In this document: positions 15,880 to 24,472 of the stretch, piece by piece | How the letters are laid out: each line of letters starts with the position of its first letter | How positions within the stretch are numbered: position 1 is the first letter of the stretch | Assembly (NCBI GenBank): GCA_905209435.1 | Contig: CAJLTE010000030.1 | Span: 1-31,847, forward strand | Length of the DNA: 31,847 nt | Direction: 5' to 3' | Origin: an uncultured Blautia sp. | GTDB lineage: Bacteria; Bacillota_A; Clostridia; Lachnospirales; Lachnospiraceae | Translations under genes and position numbers: made by a program | The notes under the pieces: generated by a model | What the model was told of the DNA's origin: nothing | The model's database searches: none | The model's input: only the letters and a program-made list of their open reading frames with translations

Positions 15880-15912
15880 AAACAGTCCGATTACTTCGGG
15901 CTGTTTCTTTTT
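15880..15912 (+). terminator. Riboswitch-controlled terminator
   Basis: Left arm 15880-15890, five-base loop, right arm 15896-15906 (one T-G pair), then CTTTTT. The P1 3' strand can instead pair locally (AACAAT with ATTGTT, 15853-15870), which would break P1 in the absence of SAM. Confidence 0.9.
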
Positions 15913-15936
15913 GTTAACTGCAAAGTATCAGCAGGT

Positions 15937-15980
15937 TACTGTACAAAAGACGGCGGGGGAGCCGGACTGCTGGTACGGTA
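15937..15980 (+). other. Second hairpin between the riboswitch terminator and metK
   Basis: TACTGTAC (15937-15944) pairs with GTACGGTA (15973-15980, one G-T pair), enclosing a short GGC/GCC stem. It has no T-run. It lies in the read-through mRNA upstream of the metK ribosome site at 16003-16010. Confidence 0.45.
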
Positions 15981-16015
15981 CATATAGTGAGATACAACAA
16001 ATAAAGGAGAACACA

Positions 16016-17197
16016 ATGGAGAAAATTTTATTTACATCCGAATCTGTAACTGAGGGACATCCTGACAAAATGTGCGATGCCATTTCTGACGCGGTTCTTG
16101 ACGCAATCATGGAACAGGACCCAATGGGACGTGTTGCATGCGAAACAGCTACAACAACAGGTCTTGTACTGGTAATGGGTGAGATCACAACAACAGCAAA
16201 CATTGATATTCAGCAGATCGTAAGAGATACTGTTCGTGAGATCGGATATGACCGTGGTAAATACGGATTCGATGCAGATACATGTGCAGTTATCACAGCT
16301 CTGGACAAACAGTCCGCAGATATCGCTCTTGGTGTAGACAAAGCACTGGAAGCTAAGATGGGTGAAGAAGAGATTGATGCAATTGGAGCAGGTGACCAGG
16401 GTATCCAGTTTGGTTATGCTTCCAATGAAACAGAAGAGTATATGCCATATGCGATCAACATGGCACATAAACTTGCACGTCAGTTAACAAAAGTTCGTAA
16501 AGACGGAACATTAAAATACTTAAGACCAGATGGAAAAACACAGGTTACTGTAGAATATGATGAAGCTGGAAAACCATTCCGTATTGATGCAGTTGTATGC
16601 TCTACACAGCATGATCCGGATGTAACTCAGGAACAGATCCATGAGGATATTAAGAAATATGTATTCGATGAGATCATCCCTGCAGATATGGTAGATGAGA
16701 ATACACAGTATTTCATCAACCCGACAGGACGTTTCGTAATCGGTGGACCTCACGGTGACAGCGGACTTACAGGACGTAAGATCATCGTTGATACTTACGG
16801 TGGAGCTGGTCGCCACGGCGGCGGAGCTTTCTCCGGAAAAGACTGCACAAAGGTTGACCGTTCTGCAGCATATGCAGCTCGTTATGTAGCAAAGAATATC
16901 GTAGCAGCAGGACTTGCTGATAAGTGTGAAATCCAGCTCTCCTATGCAATCGGTGTTGCTCATCCGACATCTGTTCATGTAGACACATTTGGAACAGGCA
17001 AACTCTCCGATACAAAACTTGTTGAGATCATTCGCGAGAACTTTGACCTTCGTCCGGCAGGAATCATCAAGATGCTAGACCTGAGAAGACCGATCTACAA
17101 ACAGACAGCTGCTTACGGACACTTCGGACGTACAGATGTAGATCTTCCATGGGAGCATCTGGACAAGGTTGAAGATCTTAAGAAATACCTTGCATAA
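16016..17197 (+). CDS. metK: S-adenosylmethionine synthetase
   Basis: Makes SAM from methionine and ATP, giving phosphate and PPi. The 393-residue protein is typical. Motifs: EGHPDK at 13-18 (ATP and Mg), [12 protein letters not shown] from about 125, and in the last third [20 protein letters not shown] and [19 protein letters not shown]. The ATG at 16016 follows AAAGGAGA; the open frame reaches back to 15911, but that part lies in the riboswitch terminator. Controlled by the upstream SAM-I riboswitch and closed by its own terminator, so probably monocistronic. Codon choice looks biased as in highly expressed genes. Confidence 0.98.
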   Translation: MEKILFTSESVTEGHPDKMCDAISDAVLDAIMEQDPMGRVACETATTTGLVLVMGEITTTANIDIQQIVRDTVREIGYDRGKYGFDADTCAVITALDKQSADIALGVDKALEAKMGEEEIDAIGAGDQGIQFGYASNETEEYMPYAINMAHKLARQLTKVRKDGTLKYLRPDGKTQVTVEYDEAGKPFRIDAVVCSTQHDPDVTQEQIHEDIKKYVFDEIIPADMVDENTQYFINPTGRFVIGGPHGDSGLTGRKIIVDTYGGAGRHGGGAFSGKDCTKVDRSAAYAARYVAKNIVAAGLADKCEIQLSYAIGVAHPTSVHVDTFGTGKLSDTKLVEIIRENFDLRPAGIIKMLDLRRPIYKQTAAYGHFGRTDVDLPWEHLDKVEDLKKYLA

Positions 17198-17263
17198 TTA
17201 AAAGATTTGCAGAAGCTGGAGCACAGCTGAACAATTTACAATTGTAATATACAGCGTAAAGAG

Positions 17264-17310
17264 AAAACAGGAATTATCTGGAATTGAAATACGGATAGTT
17301 CCTGTTTTTT
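17264..17310 (+). terminator. Intrinsic terminator after metK
   Basis: Left arm 17264-17278 and right arm 17294-17308 form a 15-bp stem with one G-T pair. The loop is 15 bases and the run of six T ends at 17310. Confidence 0.85.
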
Positions 17311-17402
17311 AATTTCCTGGAATAAGAATATTCCCAATAATTGTGTTGTGCGTAATTGGATTTATAGTGATAAAATGGGTGTCTGTATACTCGAAATGGT
17401 GC

Positions 17403-17489
17403 TAGAGCGTGTTTGAAAAATCATTCCCGCAATTTGCACGCCCCACTTTGCGGTATATTTTGCAGAAAGCCTTTTTCAAACACGCTCTA
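17403..17489. mobile_element. MITE-like 87-bp element with 18-bp perfect terminal inverted repeats
   Basis: Left end TAGAGCGTGTTTGAAAAA (17403-17420) is the exact complement of the right end (17472-17489). The outermost bases at both ends are TA, so the element can be read as a 16-bp inverted repeat flanked by a TA target duplication, as made by IS630/Tc1-type transposases. The interior has a second stem, CCGCAA (17427-17432) with TTGCGG (17448-17453). There is no coding capacity. It lies between the metK terminator and the sensor kinase promoter. Transcribed, it would fold into a very stable hairpin. Confidence 0.75.
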
Positions 17490-17536
17490 ACGGGACTGTA
17501 TTTTATAGAAAATTTAGATATGGAAATTGAACTTTA

Positions 17537-17545
17537 TGATATAAT
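17537..17545 (+). promoter_or_regulatory. Extended -10 promoter for the two-component operon
   Basis: TGATATAAT (TATAAT 17540-17545). No convincing -35 element at the usual distance. The leader of about 120 bases contains a 19-codon GTG frame (17572-17631) with an AGGGTGA site upstream, which may be chance. The remaining stretch 17311-17402 shows only a 6-bp palindrome and a weak TGATAAAAT (17368-17376). Confidence 0.45.
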
Positions 17546-17674
17546 AAATCCAAGACATTGAGGGTGACAGAGTGATAAACTCAGAGAATATTTCTGAAGG
17601 GCATAAACGAAAAGCAATGTTCAGGGAATGAAATAGAGAGGAAAACAAAAAATAAAAGATAAAGGATGGTTCAA

Positions 17675-18817
17675 ATGAAGTTAAAGACAAGGATCGTGAT
17701 AGGATTCGGCATGAGCATTCTGGTCCCGCTGCTTTTGTTTTCAGCAACTTTATATGGATTAAGCCATACAAAGCTTGCACAGCAGGCAAAGAACTCAACA
17801 GAGGTAGTATATGACATTTCCGTCGGGGAATCCGCCAACAGCCAGACACAGGTAAGACTCATTGCGAAAGATGTATTGTTTACGGCAACCGTAATTCTGG
17901 TATTTACGGCATTGTCCATTGGTTTGTGGATTTACAGAAGCATTGCCACACCGCTGGTTAAGTTGAAGAAAGCCACTCAGAATATCAAGGAGGGCAATCT
18001 GGATTTTGTTCTGGAGGTAGAAGGTGACGATGAATTCTCGGAACTCTGCCGGGATTTTGAGGAGATGAGAAAGCGGCTCAAGGAATCTGCAGAAGAGAAA
18101 GTTCTTATGGATAAAGAGAACAAGGAACTTATCAGCAATATTTCTCATGACCTTAAAACCCCGATCACAGCAGTAAAAGGATATGTCGAGGGAATCATGG
18201 ACGGAGTGGCAGATACTCCGGAGAAAATGGATCGTTATGTAAAGACGATCTACAACAAAACAAACGAGATGGATCATCTGATCAATGAGCTAACTTTCTA
18301 CTCTAAGATCGATACAAACAGAATTCCATACACATTCAGCAAACTCAATGTAGAAGACTATTTCAGTGACTGTGCGGAGGAAGTAGGACTGGAACTGGAG
18401 ACCAGAGGAATTGAGCTGGTATATGCCAACTATGTAGAGAGCGGTGTACAGGTCATTGCAGATGGTGAACAGATCCGTCGTGTCATCCATAATATCATCA
18501 GCAACGCCATCAAATATATGGACAAGCCAAAAGGAATCATCCAGATCCGTGTAAAGGATGTTGGAGATTTCATTCAGGTAGAGATCGAAGATAACGGAAA
18601 AGGAATCGCAGCAAAAGATCTGCCGTCTATTTTTGATCGTTTTTACAGAACAGATGTGTCGAGAAATTCTTCCAAGGGAGGAAGCGGAATCGGACTTTCC
18701 ATCGTAAAGAAGATCCTGGAGGATCATGGTGGAAAGGTCTGGGCAACCAGCAGACTGGGAATTGGCACGATCATGTATTTTGTACTTAGAAAGTATCAGG
18801 AGGTACCAATGAAATGA
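17675..18817 (+). CDS. Sensor histidine kinase, HAMP type
   Basis: A 380-residue membrane kinase. Membrane segments lie at about 7-29 and 66-86, with an outside loop of only about 35 residues. A HAMP linker follows (about 87-140), then HisKA with phospho-acceptor His158 in NISHDLKTPITAVKGY, and a HATPase_c domain with N-box HNIISNAIKYMD, G1 EIEDNGKGI and G2 GGSGIGLSIVKKI. Start 17675 is preferred because AAAGG (17661-17665) abuts the alternative ATG at 17666. The signal is unknown. The small outer loop suggests sensing at or in the membrane, as in cell-envelope stress kinases. It overlaps the regulator gene by four bases. Confidence 0.92.
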   Translation: MKLKTRIVIGFGMSILVPLLLFSATLYGLSHTKLAQQAKNSTEVVYDISVGESANSQTQVRLIAKDVLFTATVILVFTALSIGLWIYRSIATPLVKLKKATQNIKEGNLDFVLEVEGDDEFSELCRDFEEMRKRLKESAEEKVLMDKENKELISNISHDLKTPITAVKGYVEGIMDGVADTPEKMDRYVKTIYNKTNEMDHLINELTFYSKIDTNRIPYTFSKLNVEDYFSDCAEEVGLELETRGIELVYANYVESGVQVIADGEQIRRVIHNIISNAIKYMDKPKGIIQIRVKDVGDFIQVEIEDNGKGIAAKDLPSIFDRFYRTDVSRNSSKGGSGIGLSIVKKILEDHGGKVWATSRLGIGTIMYFVLRKYQEVPMK

Positions 18818-19503
18818 GCAGAATTTTAATAATAGAAGACGAAGAAGCAATCGCGGATCTGGAGAAAGATTATCTGGAACTCTCCGGATTTGAGGTTGAG
18901 ATATGCAACAGAGGAGACACAGGACTGACACGTGCACTGAACGAGGAATTTGATCTGATCATTCTGGATCTTATGCTTCCGGAAGTGGACGGTTTCGACA
19001 TTTGCAGACAGGTACGCCAGGAGAAAAATACTCCGATCATCATGGTGTCTGCAAAGAAAGATGACATCGACAAGATCAGAGGTCTGGGACTTGGCGCAGA
19101 TGATTATATGACAAAGCCGTTCAGTCCGAGTGAACTGGTAGCCCGGGTTAAAGCACATATGGACAGATATAACCGTCTGATCGGTTCTAATGTCCACAAG
19201 AATGATATCGTAGAGATACGAGGAATCAAGATTGACAAGACTGCACGACGTGTATGGGTAAATGGCGAGGAGACAACTTTTACTTCCAAGGAATATGATC
19301 TGCTTACATTCCTTGCAGAGAATCCAAACAGAGTGTTTACCAAAGAAGAACTTTTCAGAGAAATCTGGGATATGGAATCTGTGGGAGATATTGCTACAGT
19401 TACTGTCCATATCAAGAAAATCCGTGAGAAAATTGAATTTAATACAGCTAAGCCGCAGTATATTGAAACAATCTGGGGCGTAGGCTACAGATTTAAAGTG
19501 TAA
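18814..19503 (+). CDS. Response regulator, OmpR/PhoB family
   Basis: A 229-residue DNA-binding partner of the upstream kinase. The receiver domain (1-115) has acidic pocket E8-D9, phospho-acceptor Asp52 in LILDLMLPEVDG, and the conserved Lys in DDYMTKPFSPSEL. A winged-helix output domain occupies about 130-229, ending ETIWGVGYRFKV. The ATG overlaps the kinase stop (ATGA), with GGAGG at 18799-18803. The target regulon cannot be inferred; the nearest downstream gene has its own likely promoter. Confidence 0.95.
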   Translation: MSRILIIEDEEAIADLEKDYLELSGFEVEICNRGDTGLTRALNEEFDLIILDLMLPEVDGFDICRQVRQEKNTPIIMVSAKKDDIDKIRGLGLGADDYMTKPFSPSELVARVKAHMDRYNRLIGSNVHKNDIVEIRGIKIDKTARRVWVNGEETTFTSKEYDLLTFLAENPNRVFTKEELFREIWDMESVGDIATVTVHIKKIREKIEFNTAKPQYIETIWGVGYRFKV

Positions 19504-19513
19504 CTGAATCAGG

Positions 19514-19543
19514 CGTCCTGGCAGAAATCTATTTGTCAGGACG
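19514..19543 (+). other. Hairpin after the response regulator, without a T-run
   Basis: CGTCCTGGCA (19514-19523) pairs with TGTCAGGACG (19534-19543), including one G-T pair, with a ten-base loop. Only three T follow, so termination would be weak or factor-assisted. Confidence 0.5.
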
Positions 19544-19544
19544 T

Positions 19545-19574
19545 TTGAGGATAACCGGGGCTAAAATTTATGAT
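19545..19574 (+). promoter_or_regulatory. Possible promoter for the decarboxylase-holB operon
   Basis: TTGAGG (19545-19550), an 18-base spacer, then TATGAT (19569-19574). A short leader leads to AAAAGG and the ATG at 19599. Confidence 0.5.
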
Positions 19575-19598
19575 TCATTATGAATATAAAAGGAAAAA

Positions 19599-21065
19599 AT
19601 GGAAAGATTATATAAAAAATTAGAAAGCTACGGCAAGTCCGACTATTATCCGTTCCATATGCCGGGACATAAACGAAACAAAGCATCTTCAGCAGGGGAT
19701 TTCCCGTTTGAGAGAGACATCACAGAGATTTCCGGATTTGATAATCTTCATCATGCAGAGGGAATCCTGAAAGAAGTACAGGAAAATGCCGCACAGATTT
19801 ACGGTACAAAGAAATGCTTTTTCAGCGTAAACGGAAGTACAGCCGCTCTTCTGGCAGCAGTCAGTGCATCCGTAAACAAAGGCGGCAAAATCCTGGTAGC
19901 AAGAAACTGTCACAAAGCAGTTTACCATGCACTTTATCTGCGGGACCTGCAGCCGGTCTATGTTTATCCACACGAAGATAAAAGACTGGGGATAAACGGT
20001 GGCATTTCAGCCAGAAGTGTGGAAAGATATCTGGAGGAAAATCAGGATGTACAGGCAGTTCTGCTCACATCGCCTACATATGACGGAGTCGTATCCGACA
20101 TAAAAGAGATTGCAGAAGTGGTACACAGACATGAAATTCCGCTGATCGTAGATGAAGCACATGGAGCACATTTCCGTTTCTCGGAGTACTTTCCGGTTTC
20201 GGCAGCAGAACTGGGGGCAGATGTTGTGGTCCAGAGCTTTCACAAGACTCTGCCGTCCATGACACAGACAGCAGTACTTCATGTATGCAGCGATATGGTG
20301 GATGTGGGGAAAATTAAGCGCTTTATGGGAATCTATCAGACAAGCAGTCCGTCCTATATTCTGATGGCCAGTATGGATGCCTGCATGGATAAACTGCAGA
20401 AAGATGGAAAGCAAATGTTCCGTGAATTTACTTACAATCTGGAAAAAGCCAGACAGCGCCTTTCAAAGTGCGAAAAGATAAAACTGATCGAAGCCTCCAT
20501 GCTTCAGGGTACTGGAATCTACGATTATGACAGATCCAAGTTATTGTTCTCCACAGTTGGAACTTCCATTAATGGACATCAGCTTCATGAAATATTACGT
20601 GACAGATATCATATTGAGATGGAAATGGAAGCCGAGAAATATGCCCTTGGAATTGCAGCAGTGGGAGATACGGAAGAGGGATTTGACAGAATATGTAGTG
20701 CAATTGAAGAAATAGACGCAGAAACAGAACTGGTATCTGCAGCAGAGGAATCACAGGAGAATACTTCCCATGCAAGAATGAAACAGCTTATGACCATTTC
20801 TCAGGCAGTGGATGCACAGCAGAGACGATATCCTCTGGAAGAGAGTATCGGAAAGGTCAGTGCAGAGTTTGCTTATCTGTATCCTCCCGGAATACCGATT
20901 ATTGTGCCTGGTGAGCAGATTACTGGACAATTTGTGCGAAATGTGAGAAGATACATGGAACAGGGACTGGAAGTGCAGGGACTCAGTGATACATCTTCTG
21001 AGACAATCTGTGTAGCTGCCCGGAATGATTCGGGTCAGGAAGAAGACAGTCCGGCAAAGGAATAA
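19599..21065 (+). CDS. PLP-dependent Orn/Lys/Arg decarboxylase family protein (YaaO/SpeA-like)
   Basis: Fold type I PLP enzyme of the basic amino acid decarboxylase family, short form without the N-terminal wing domain. The 488 residues include the opening FHMPGHKRN typical of this group, VNGSTAALLA, IVDEAHGAHF (the Asp that holds the PLP ring) and SFHKTLPSMTQ with PLP lysine K216. The C-terminal third includes PLEESIGKVSAEFAYLYPPGIPI. Arginine, lysine and ornithine are all possible substrates, the product being a diamine or agmatine. As in Bacillus (yaaO), it heads the holB-ricT block. The gmk-like gene starts 11 bases after the stop. Confidence 0.9.
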   Translation: MERLYKKLESYGKSDYYPFHMPGHKRNKASSAGDFPFERDITEISGFDNLHHAEGILKEVQENAAQIYGTKKCFFSVNGSTAALLAAVSASVNKGGKILVARNCHKAVYHALYLRDLQPVYVYPHEDKRLGINGGISARSVERYLEENQDVQAVLLTSPTYDGVVSDIKEIAEVVHRHEIPLIVDEAHGAHFRFSEYFPVSAAELGADVVVQSFHKTLPSMTQTAVLHVCSDMVDVGKIKRFMGIYQTSSPSYILMASMDACMDKLQKDGKQMFREFTYNLEKARQRLSKCEKIKLIEASMLQGTGIYDYDRSKLLFSTVGTSINGHQLHEILRDRYHIEMEMEAEKYALGIAAVGDTEEGFDRICSAIEEIDAETELVSAAEESQENTSHARMKQLMTISQAVDAQQRRYPLEESIGKVSAEFAYLYPPGIPIIVPGEQITGQFVRNVRRYMEQGLEVQGLSDTSSETICVAARNDSGQEEDSPAKE

Positions 21066-21075
21066 AACAGTAGAA

Positions 21076-21663
21076 ATGGGAAAGATTTTTTACATTATGG
21101 GAAAGAGCGCGTCAGGAAAGGATAAGATTTATTCACTTCTGGCAGCAAATAAAGAACTGAATTTAAAAACACTTGTCCTGTACACTACACGGCCAATCAG
21201 AGCTGGTGAGCAGGATGGAAAGAATTATTATTTTGTAGATGATAAGAAATTGAAAGAATTTCGAAAGAATGGGAATCTGATAGAGGCCAGAGCCTATCAC
21301 ACAGTTCATGGAATATGGACATATTTCACAGCAGATGACGGACAGGTAGATCTGGCAGATTCCGATTATCTGGGTATCGGTACACTGGAGTCTTTTAAGA
21401 AAATGCGTAAGTACTATGGTGAAGATGCAGTCTGTCCTGTTTATATCCAGGTGGAAGACGGAGAAAGACTGAGTCGTGCTCTTAAACGGGAACGCGAGCA
21501 GGCCAATCCAAAATACGAGGAAATGTGCAGAAGATTTATTGCAGACCAGTCGGATTTTTCAGAAGAGAATATTTTGAGAGCAGAAATCTGGAAACGTTTT
21601 CAGAATACAGACCTCGACAAATGTGTGAAAGAAATTGTAAATTATATAAAATCTATGCAATAA
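21076..21663 (+). CDS. Guanylate kinase-like nucleotide kinase with altered P-loop
   Basis: A 195-residue P-loop kinase of the guanylate kinase superfamily. The GMP-binding region shows YTTRPIRAGEQDGKNYYFVD (about 37-56), and the lid is rich in Arg and Lys (LKREREQANPKYEEMCRRF). The P-loop reads GKSASGKDK at 9-17: Asp16 stands where Ser or Thr normally binds Mg, and Lys follows. It therefore differs from housekeeping Gmk (GPSGAGKST). In Bacillus this place, between yaaO and holB, is held by thymidylate kinase tmk. Start 21076 agrees with the first conserved strand; the AAAGGAA site is about 13 bases upstream, somewhat far. Substrate uncertain; a second, true gmk probably exists elsewhere. Confidence 0.8.
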   Translation: MGKIFYIMGKSASGKDKIYSLLAANKELNLKTLVLYTTRPIRAGEQDGKNYYFVDDKKLKEFRKNGNLIEARAYHTVHGIWTYFTADDGQVDLADSDYLGIGTLESFKKMRKYYGEDAVCPVYIQVEDGERLSRALKREREQANPKYEEMCRRFIADQSDFSEENILRAEIWKRFQNTDLDKCVKEIVNYIKSMQ

Positions 21664-21674
21664 GTCTCCTTTTA

Positions 21675-21683
21675 TGGTATAAT
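21675..21683 (+). promoter_or_regulatory. Extended -10 promoter before holB
   Basis: TGGTATAAT (TATAAT 21678-21683) lies 12 bases after the gmk-like stop, with no clear -35. It could give holB-ricT-trmN6 an independent transcript. Confidence 0.5.
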
Positions 21684-21718
21684 ATCTTACAAAACGGACT
21701 GGTGAGGTGATTCTTATG

Positions 21719-22705
21719 ATGGGATTTAACAATATTATCGGACATGAAGAGATTATCGGACATTTAAAAAATGCAATAGAATCAGGAAAAATATCGCATT
21801 CTTATATTTTTACCGGCGAACCAGGTTCTGGTAAGAAGCTCCTTGCAGGGACTTTTGCGGCAACACTTCAGTGTGAGGCCGGAGGTACAGAACCCTGCCA
21901 GAAATGCGACTCCTGCAAAAAGGCGATGGGTAAGAATCATCCGGACATTATTATGGTCAGTCATGAGAAACCTGGAACGATCACAATTGACGAGATCAGG
22001 GATCAGGTGATCAATGATATAGATATCAGACCATATTACAGTCCTTACAAGATTTATATTATTGCAGATGCAGATCTTATGACACCACAGGCACAGAATG
22101 CTCTTCTTAAAACAATTGAAGAGCCGCCGGAATATGCAGTGATTCTTTTGCTGACTAATAATATCGGGGGACTGCTGCCGACTATTCAGTCAAGATGTGT
22201 TCGTCTTGATCTGAAGGTAGTGGATGACGGTCTTGTAAAGAAATATCTGATGGAGCATCTTCATGTTCCGGATTACCAGGCGGAGATTGACGCATCCTTT
22301 GCACAGGGCAGTATTGGAAGGGCAAAAGAAGCAGCTACTTCTCAGGAGTTTGCAGAGATGACTCAGAATGCACTGAGGATTCTTAAATATGCAAACACCA
22401 TGGAAGTTTATGAACTGTCAGATGCGATTAAGAGTCTTTCTGAGGACAAACAGAATATCAACGATTATCTGGATATTTTCCAGTTCTGGTTCAGAGATGT
22501 CCTGATGTTTAAGGCAACACAGGAGATTGACAATCTGGTATTTAAACAGGAAATTAATTTTATCAGAGAACAGGCAAAGCAGCGTTCCTACGAGAATCTG
22601 GAGAACATTCTGGATTCTATTCAGAAGACAAAGGTACGTCTGAAAGCAAATGTTAATTTTGATCTGGCATTTGAATTGCTGTTCCTGACGATCAGGGAGA
22701 AATAG
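21719..22705 (+). CDS. holB: DNA polymerase III delta prime subunit
   Basis: Clamp-loader subunit that with DnaX and HolA opens the beta ring. The 328-residue protein opens with GFNNIIGHEEIIGHLKNAI, then P-loop GEPGSGKK near 32-39, unlike enterobacterial delta prime, where the site is degenerate. A four-Cys zinc site lies at C52, C60, C63 and C66; then PQAQNALLKTIEEPPE and the arginine-finger motif IQSRC. Of the starts GTG 21707, ATG 21716 and ATG 21719, the last is preferred because AGGTGA (21705-21710) is eight bases upstream; the GTG lies inside that site. The ricT ATG is one base after the stop. Confidence 0.93.
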   Translation: MGFNNIIGHEEIIGHLKNAIESGKISHSYIFTGEPGSGKKLLAGTFAATLQCEAGGTEPCQKCDSCKKAMGKNHPDIIMVSHEKPGTITIDEIRDQVINDIDIRPYYSPYKIYIIADADLMTPQAQNALLKTIEEPPEYAVILLLTNNIGGLLPTIQSRCVRLDLKVVDDGLVKKYLMEHLHVPDYQAEIDASFAQGSIGRAKEAATSQEFAEMTQNALRILKYANTMEVYELSDAIKSLSEDKQNINDYLDIFQFWFRDVLMFKATQEIDNLVFKQEINFIREQAKQRSYENLENILDSIQKTKVRLKANVNFDLAFELLFLTIREK

Positions 22706-22706
22706 A

Positions 22707-23606
22707 ATGACAAAAGTAGTAGGCGTGAGATTTCGTAATGTAGGCAAGATTTATTATTTCAGTCCTAAGGATTATGAAATTAAAACTGGCGACCATGTGA
22801 TCGTAGAGACTGCCCGTGGCATTGAATACGGGAAAGTCGTACTTGCACCAAGAGAAGTAGGTGAGGAAAGTGTAGTGCATCCTCTTAAAGAAGTACTTCG
22901 TGTAGCAACACAGGAGGACGATGAGAGAGAGGCACAGAATAGAATCAGAGAACGAGAGGCATTCAAAATCTGTCAGAAGAAGATCCGCGAACATGGTCTG
23001 GAAATGAAGCTGATAGATGCAGAATATACATTTGATAATAATAAGGTGTTGTTTTACTTTACTGCAGACGGCAGAATTGATTTCCGCCAGCTTGTAAAGG
23101 ATCTGGCAGCGATTTTCAAGACACGTATTGAACTTCGTCAGATTGGTGTCCGCGATGAAACAAAAATTCTTGGTGGAATCGGCATTTGTGGCAGATGTTT
23201 ATGCTGCCATACTTATCTGTCTGAATTTGCACCGGTATCCATCAAGATGGCGAAAGAGCAGAACCTGTCTTTGAACCAGACTAAAATTTCCGGGGTATGC
23301 GGCAGACTGATGTGCTGTCTGAAGAACGAGCAGGAGACATACGAAGAACTGAACAAGAAACTTCCGGGACTGGGCGATTCTGTTACAACTCCGGACGGAC
23401 TTCAGGGAACCGTACACAGTGTAAATGTACTTCGCCAGAGAGTAAAAGTAATTGTAGAAATCAATGACGAGAAAGAAATTCAGGAATTCCCGGTGGATGA
23501 ACTGAAATTCAGACCAAGAAAGAAGAAAGTAAAAGTCTCTGACAAAGAGTTAAAGGAACTTGGAAATCTGGAAGATAAAAAAGGAGATTCCAAATTAAAT
23601 GAATGA
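22707..23606 (+). CDS. ricT: RicT/YaaT, PSP1-domain iron-sulfur protein
   Basis: A 299-residue PSP1-domain protein. In Bacillus RicT works with RicA and RicF, carries [4Fe-4S] clusters and helps RNase Y mature transcripts, affecting sporulation and biofilm formation. Here the cysteines are clear: GICGRCLCC (C161, C164, C166, C167) and GVCGRLMCC (C198, C203, C204). PSP1 core motifs include VVGVRFRNVGKIYYF and ETARGIEYGKVV at the N terminus. A basic, charged tail (RPRKKKVKVSDKEL) follows. The gene is tightly coupled to holB and overlaps the next gene by eight bases. The partner genes ricA and ricF are not in this window. Confidence 0.94.
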   Translation: MTKVVGVRFRNVGKIYYFSPKDYEIKTGDHVIVETARGIEYGKVVLAPREVGEESVVHPLKEVLRVATQEDDEREAQNRIREREAFKICQKKIREHGLEMKLIDAEYTFDNNKVLFYFTADGRIDFRQLVKDLAAIFKTRIELRQIGVRDETKILGGIGICGRCLCCHTYLSEFAPVSIKMAKEQNLSLNQTKISGVCGRLMCCLKNEQETYEELNKKLPGLGDSVTTPDGLQGTVHSVNVLRQRVKVIVEINDEKEIQEFPVDELKFRPRKKKVKVSDKELKELGNLEDKKGDSKLNE

Positions 23607-24339
23607 TCAGCTGGTAAAAGATAATGAACGCGTGGATGATCTCCAGAACGGATATTATGTGATCCAGGATCCGGATAAATTCTGTTTTGGAATGGATGCG
23701 GTTCTTCTTTCCGGCTTTGCAAAAGTAAAAAAAGGTGAGACTGCTCTGGACATGGGAACAGGAACGGGCATTATCCCGATTCTGCTTAAGGCTAAGACAG
23801 ATGGAAAACATTTTACAGGCCTTGAAATTCAGCAGGAATGCGCAGATATGGCCGGACGCAGTGTTAAGTATAATCATCTGGAGAACGACATTGACATCGT
23901 ACAGGGTGACATTAAGGAGGCGGCCGAGATTTTTGGGGCAGCCTCTTTTGATGTAGTGACGAGCAATCCACCTTATATGATCGGACAGCATGGGCTGCGC
24001 AATCCGGACATGCCAAAAGCAATTGCCAGACATGAGGTGCTCTGCAATCTGGAGGATGTGGTCAGCCAGGCGGCAAAAGTACTGAAAGAACGGGGCAGAT
24101 TTTATATGGTGCACAGACCGTTCAGACTGGCAGAGATTATGAATGTTCTGACGAAATACCGACTGGAGCCGAAGAGAATGCAGCTTGTGTACCCATACAT
24201 AGACAGAGAGCCGAATATGGTACTGATCGAGGCATTAAAGGGCGGAAATTCCAGAGTAACCGTGGAACCGCCGCTGATCGTATACAAAGAACCGGGAGTT
24301 TATACAGAGAACATACTGAAAATTTATGATATGATTTAA
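23599..24339 (+). CDS. tRNA1(Val) A37 N6-methyltransferase family (YabB/TrmN6-like)
   Basis: A 246-residue SAM-dependent methyltransferase. Motif I is LDMGTGTGIIPILL near 50-63, motif II FTGLEIQ, and the catalytic N6-adenine motif is NPPY at N123-Y126. This matches the TrmN6/YabB group, which in Bacillus also lies between ricT and rsmI; an N6-methylation of an adenine in tRNA is the likely reaction, by family. The start overlaps the ricT end, with GGAG at 23583-23586. The YabA regulator that sits here in Bacillus is missing. Confidence 0.9.
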   Translation: MNDQLVKDNERVDDLQNGYYVIQDPDKFCFGMDAVLLSGFAKVKKGETALDMGTGTGIIPILLKAKTDGKHFTGLEIQQECADMAGRSVKYNHLENDIDIVQGDIKEAAEIFGAASFDVVTSNPPYMIGQHGLRNPDMPKAIARHEVLCNLEDVVSQAAKVLKERGRFYMVHRPFRLAEIMNVLTKYRLEPKRMQLVYPYIDREPNMVLIEALKGGNSRVTVEPPLIVYKEPGVYTENILKIYDMI

Positions 24340-24341
24340 AC

Positions 24342-24445
24342 TGAATCAGGTAAATCCCTGTTTCAATTGCGAAAAGCAATAAGTAGTGGGGCTTATTTGT
24401 ATCAGGATGAGTAAGTAGCGGATGGTTTTATCTGCTTAACTTTTT
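24342..24445 (+). other. Intercistronic spacer with three hairpins before rsmI
   Basis: TGAATCAGG (24342-24350) with CCTGTTTCA (24357-24365, one mismatch); ATTGC (24366-24370) with GCAAT (24376-24380); and AGCGGAT (24417-24423) with ATCTGCT (24430-24436, one G-T pair), followed by TAACTTTTTG. The last could be a weak terminator. No promoter for rsmI stood out, so read-through is likely. Confidence 0.45.
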
Positions 24446-24472
24446 GCAAAGCAATTATGAGAGGAATCAATT

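Noticed and set aside
15911..16015. 35-codon N-terminal extension of MetK
   Set aside because: It starts inside the riboswitch terminator; the ATG at 16016 has a strong ribosome site and the conserved N terminus.
15928..16978. Long minus-strand frames opposite metK and other genes
   Set aside because: Shadows of highly biased codon use on the + strand, with no ribosome sites and Cys-rich, non-protein-like translations.
17572..17631. 19-codon GTG frame in the sensor kinase leader
   Set aside because: Short, no recognisable motif, and only an AGGGTGA upstream; could be chance.
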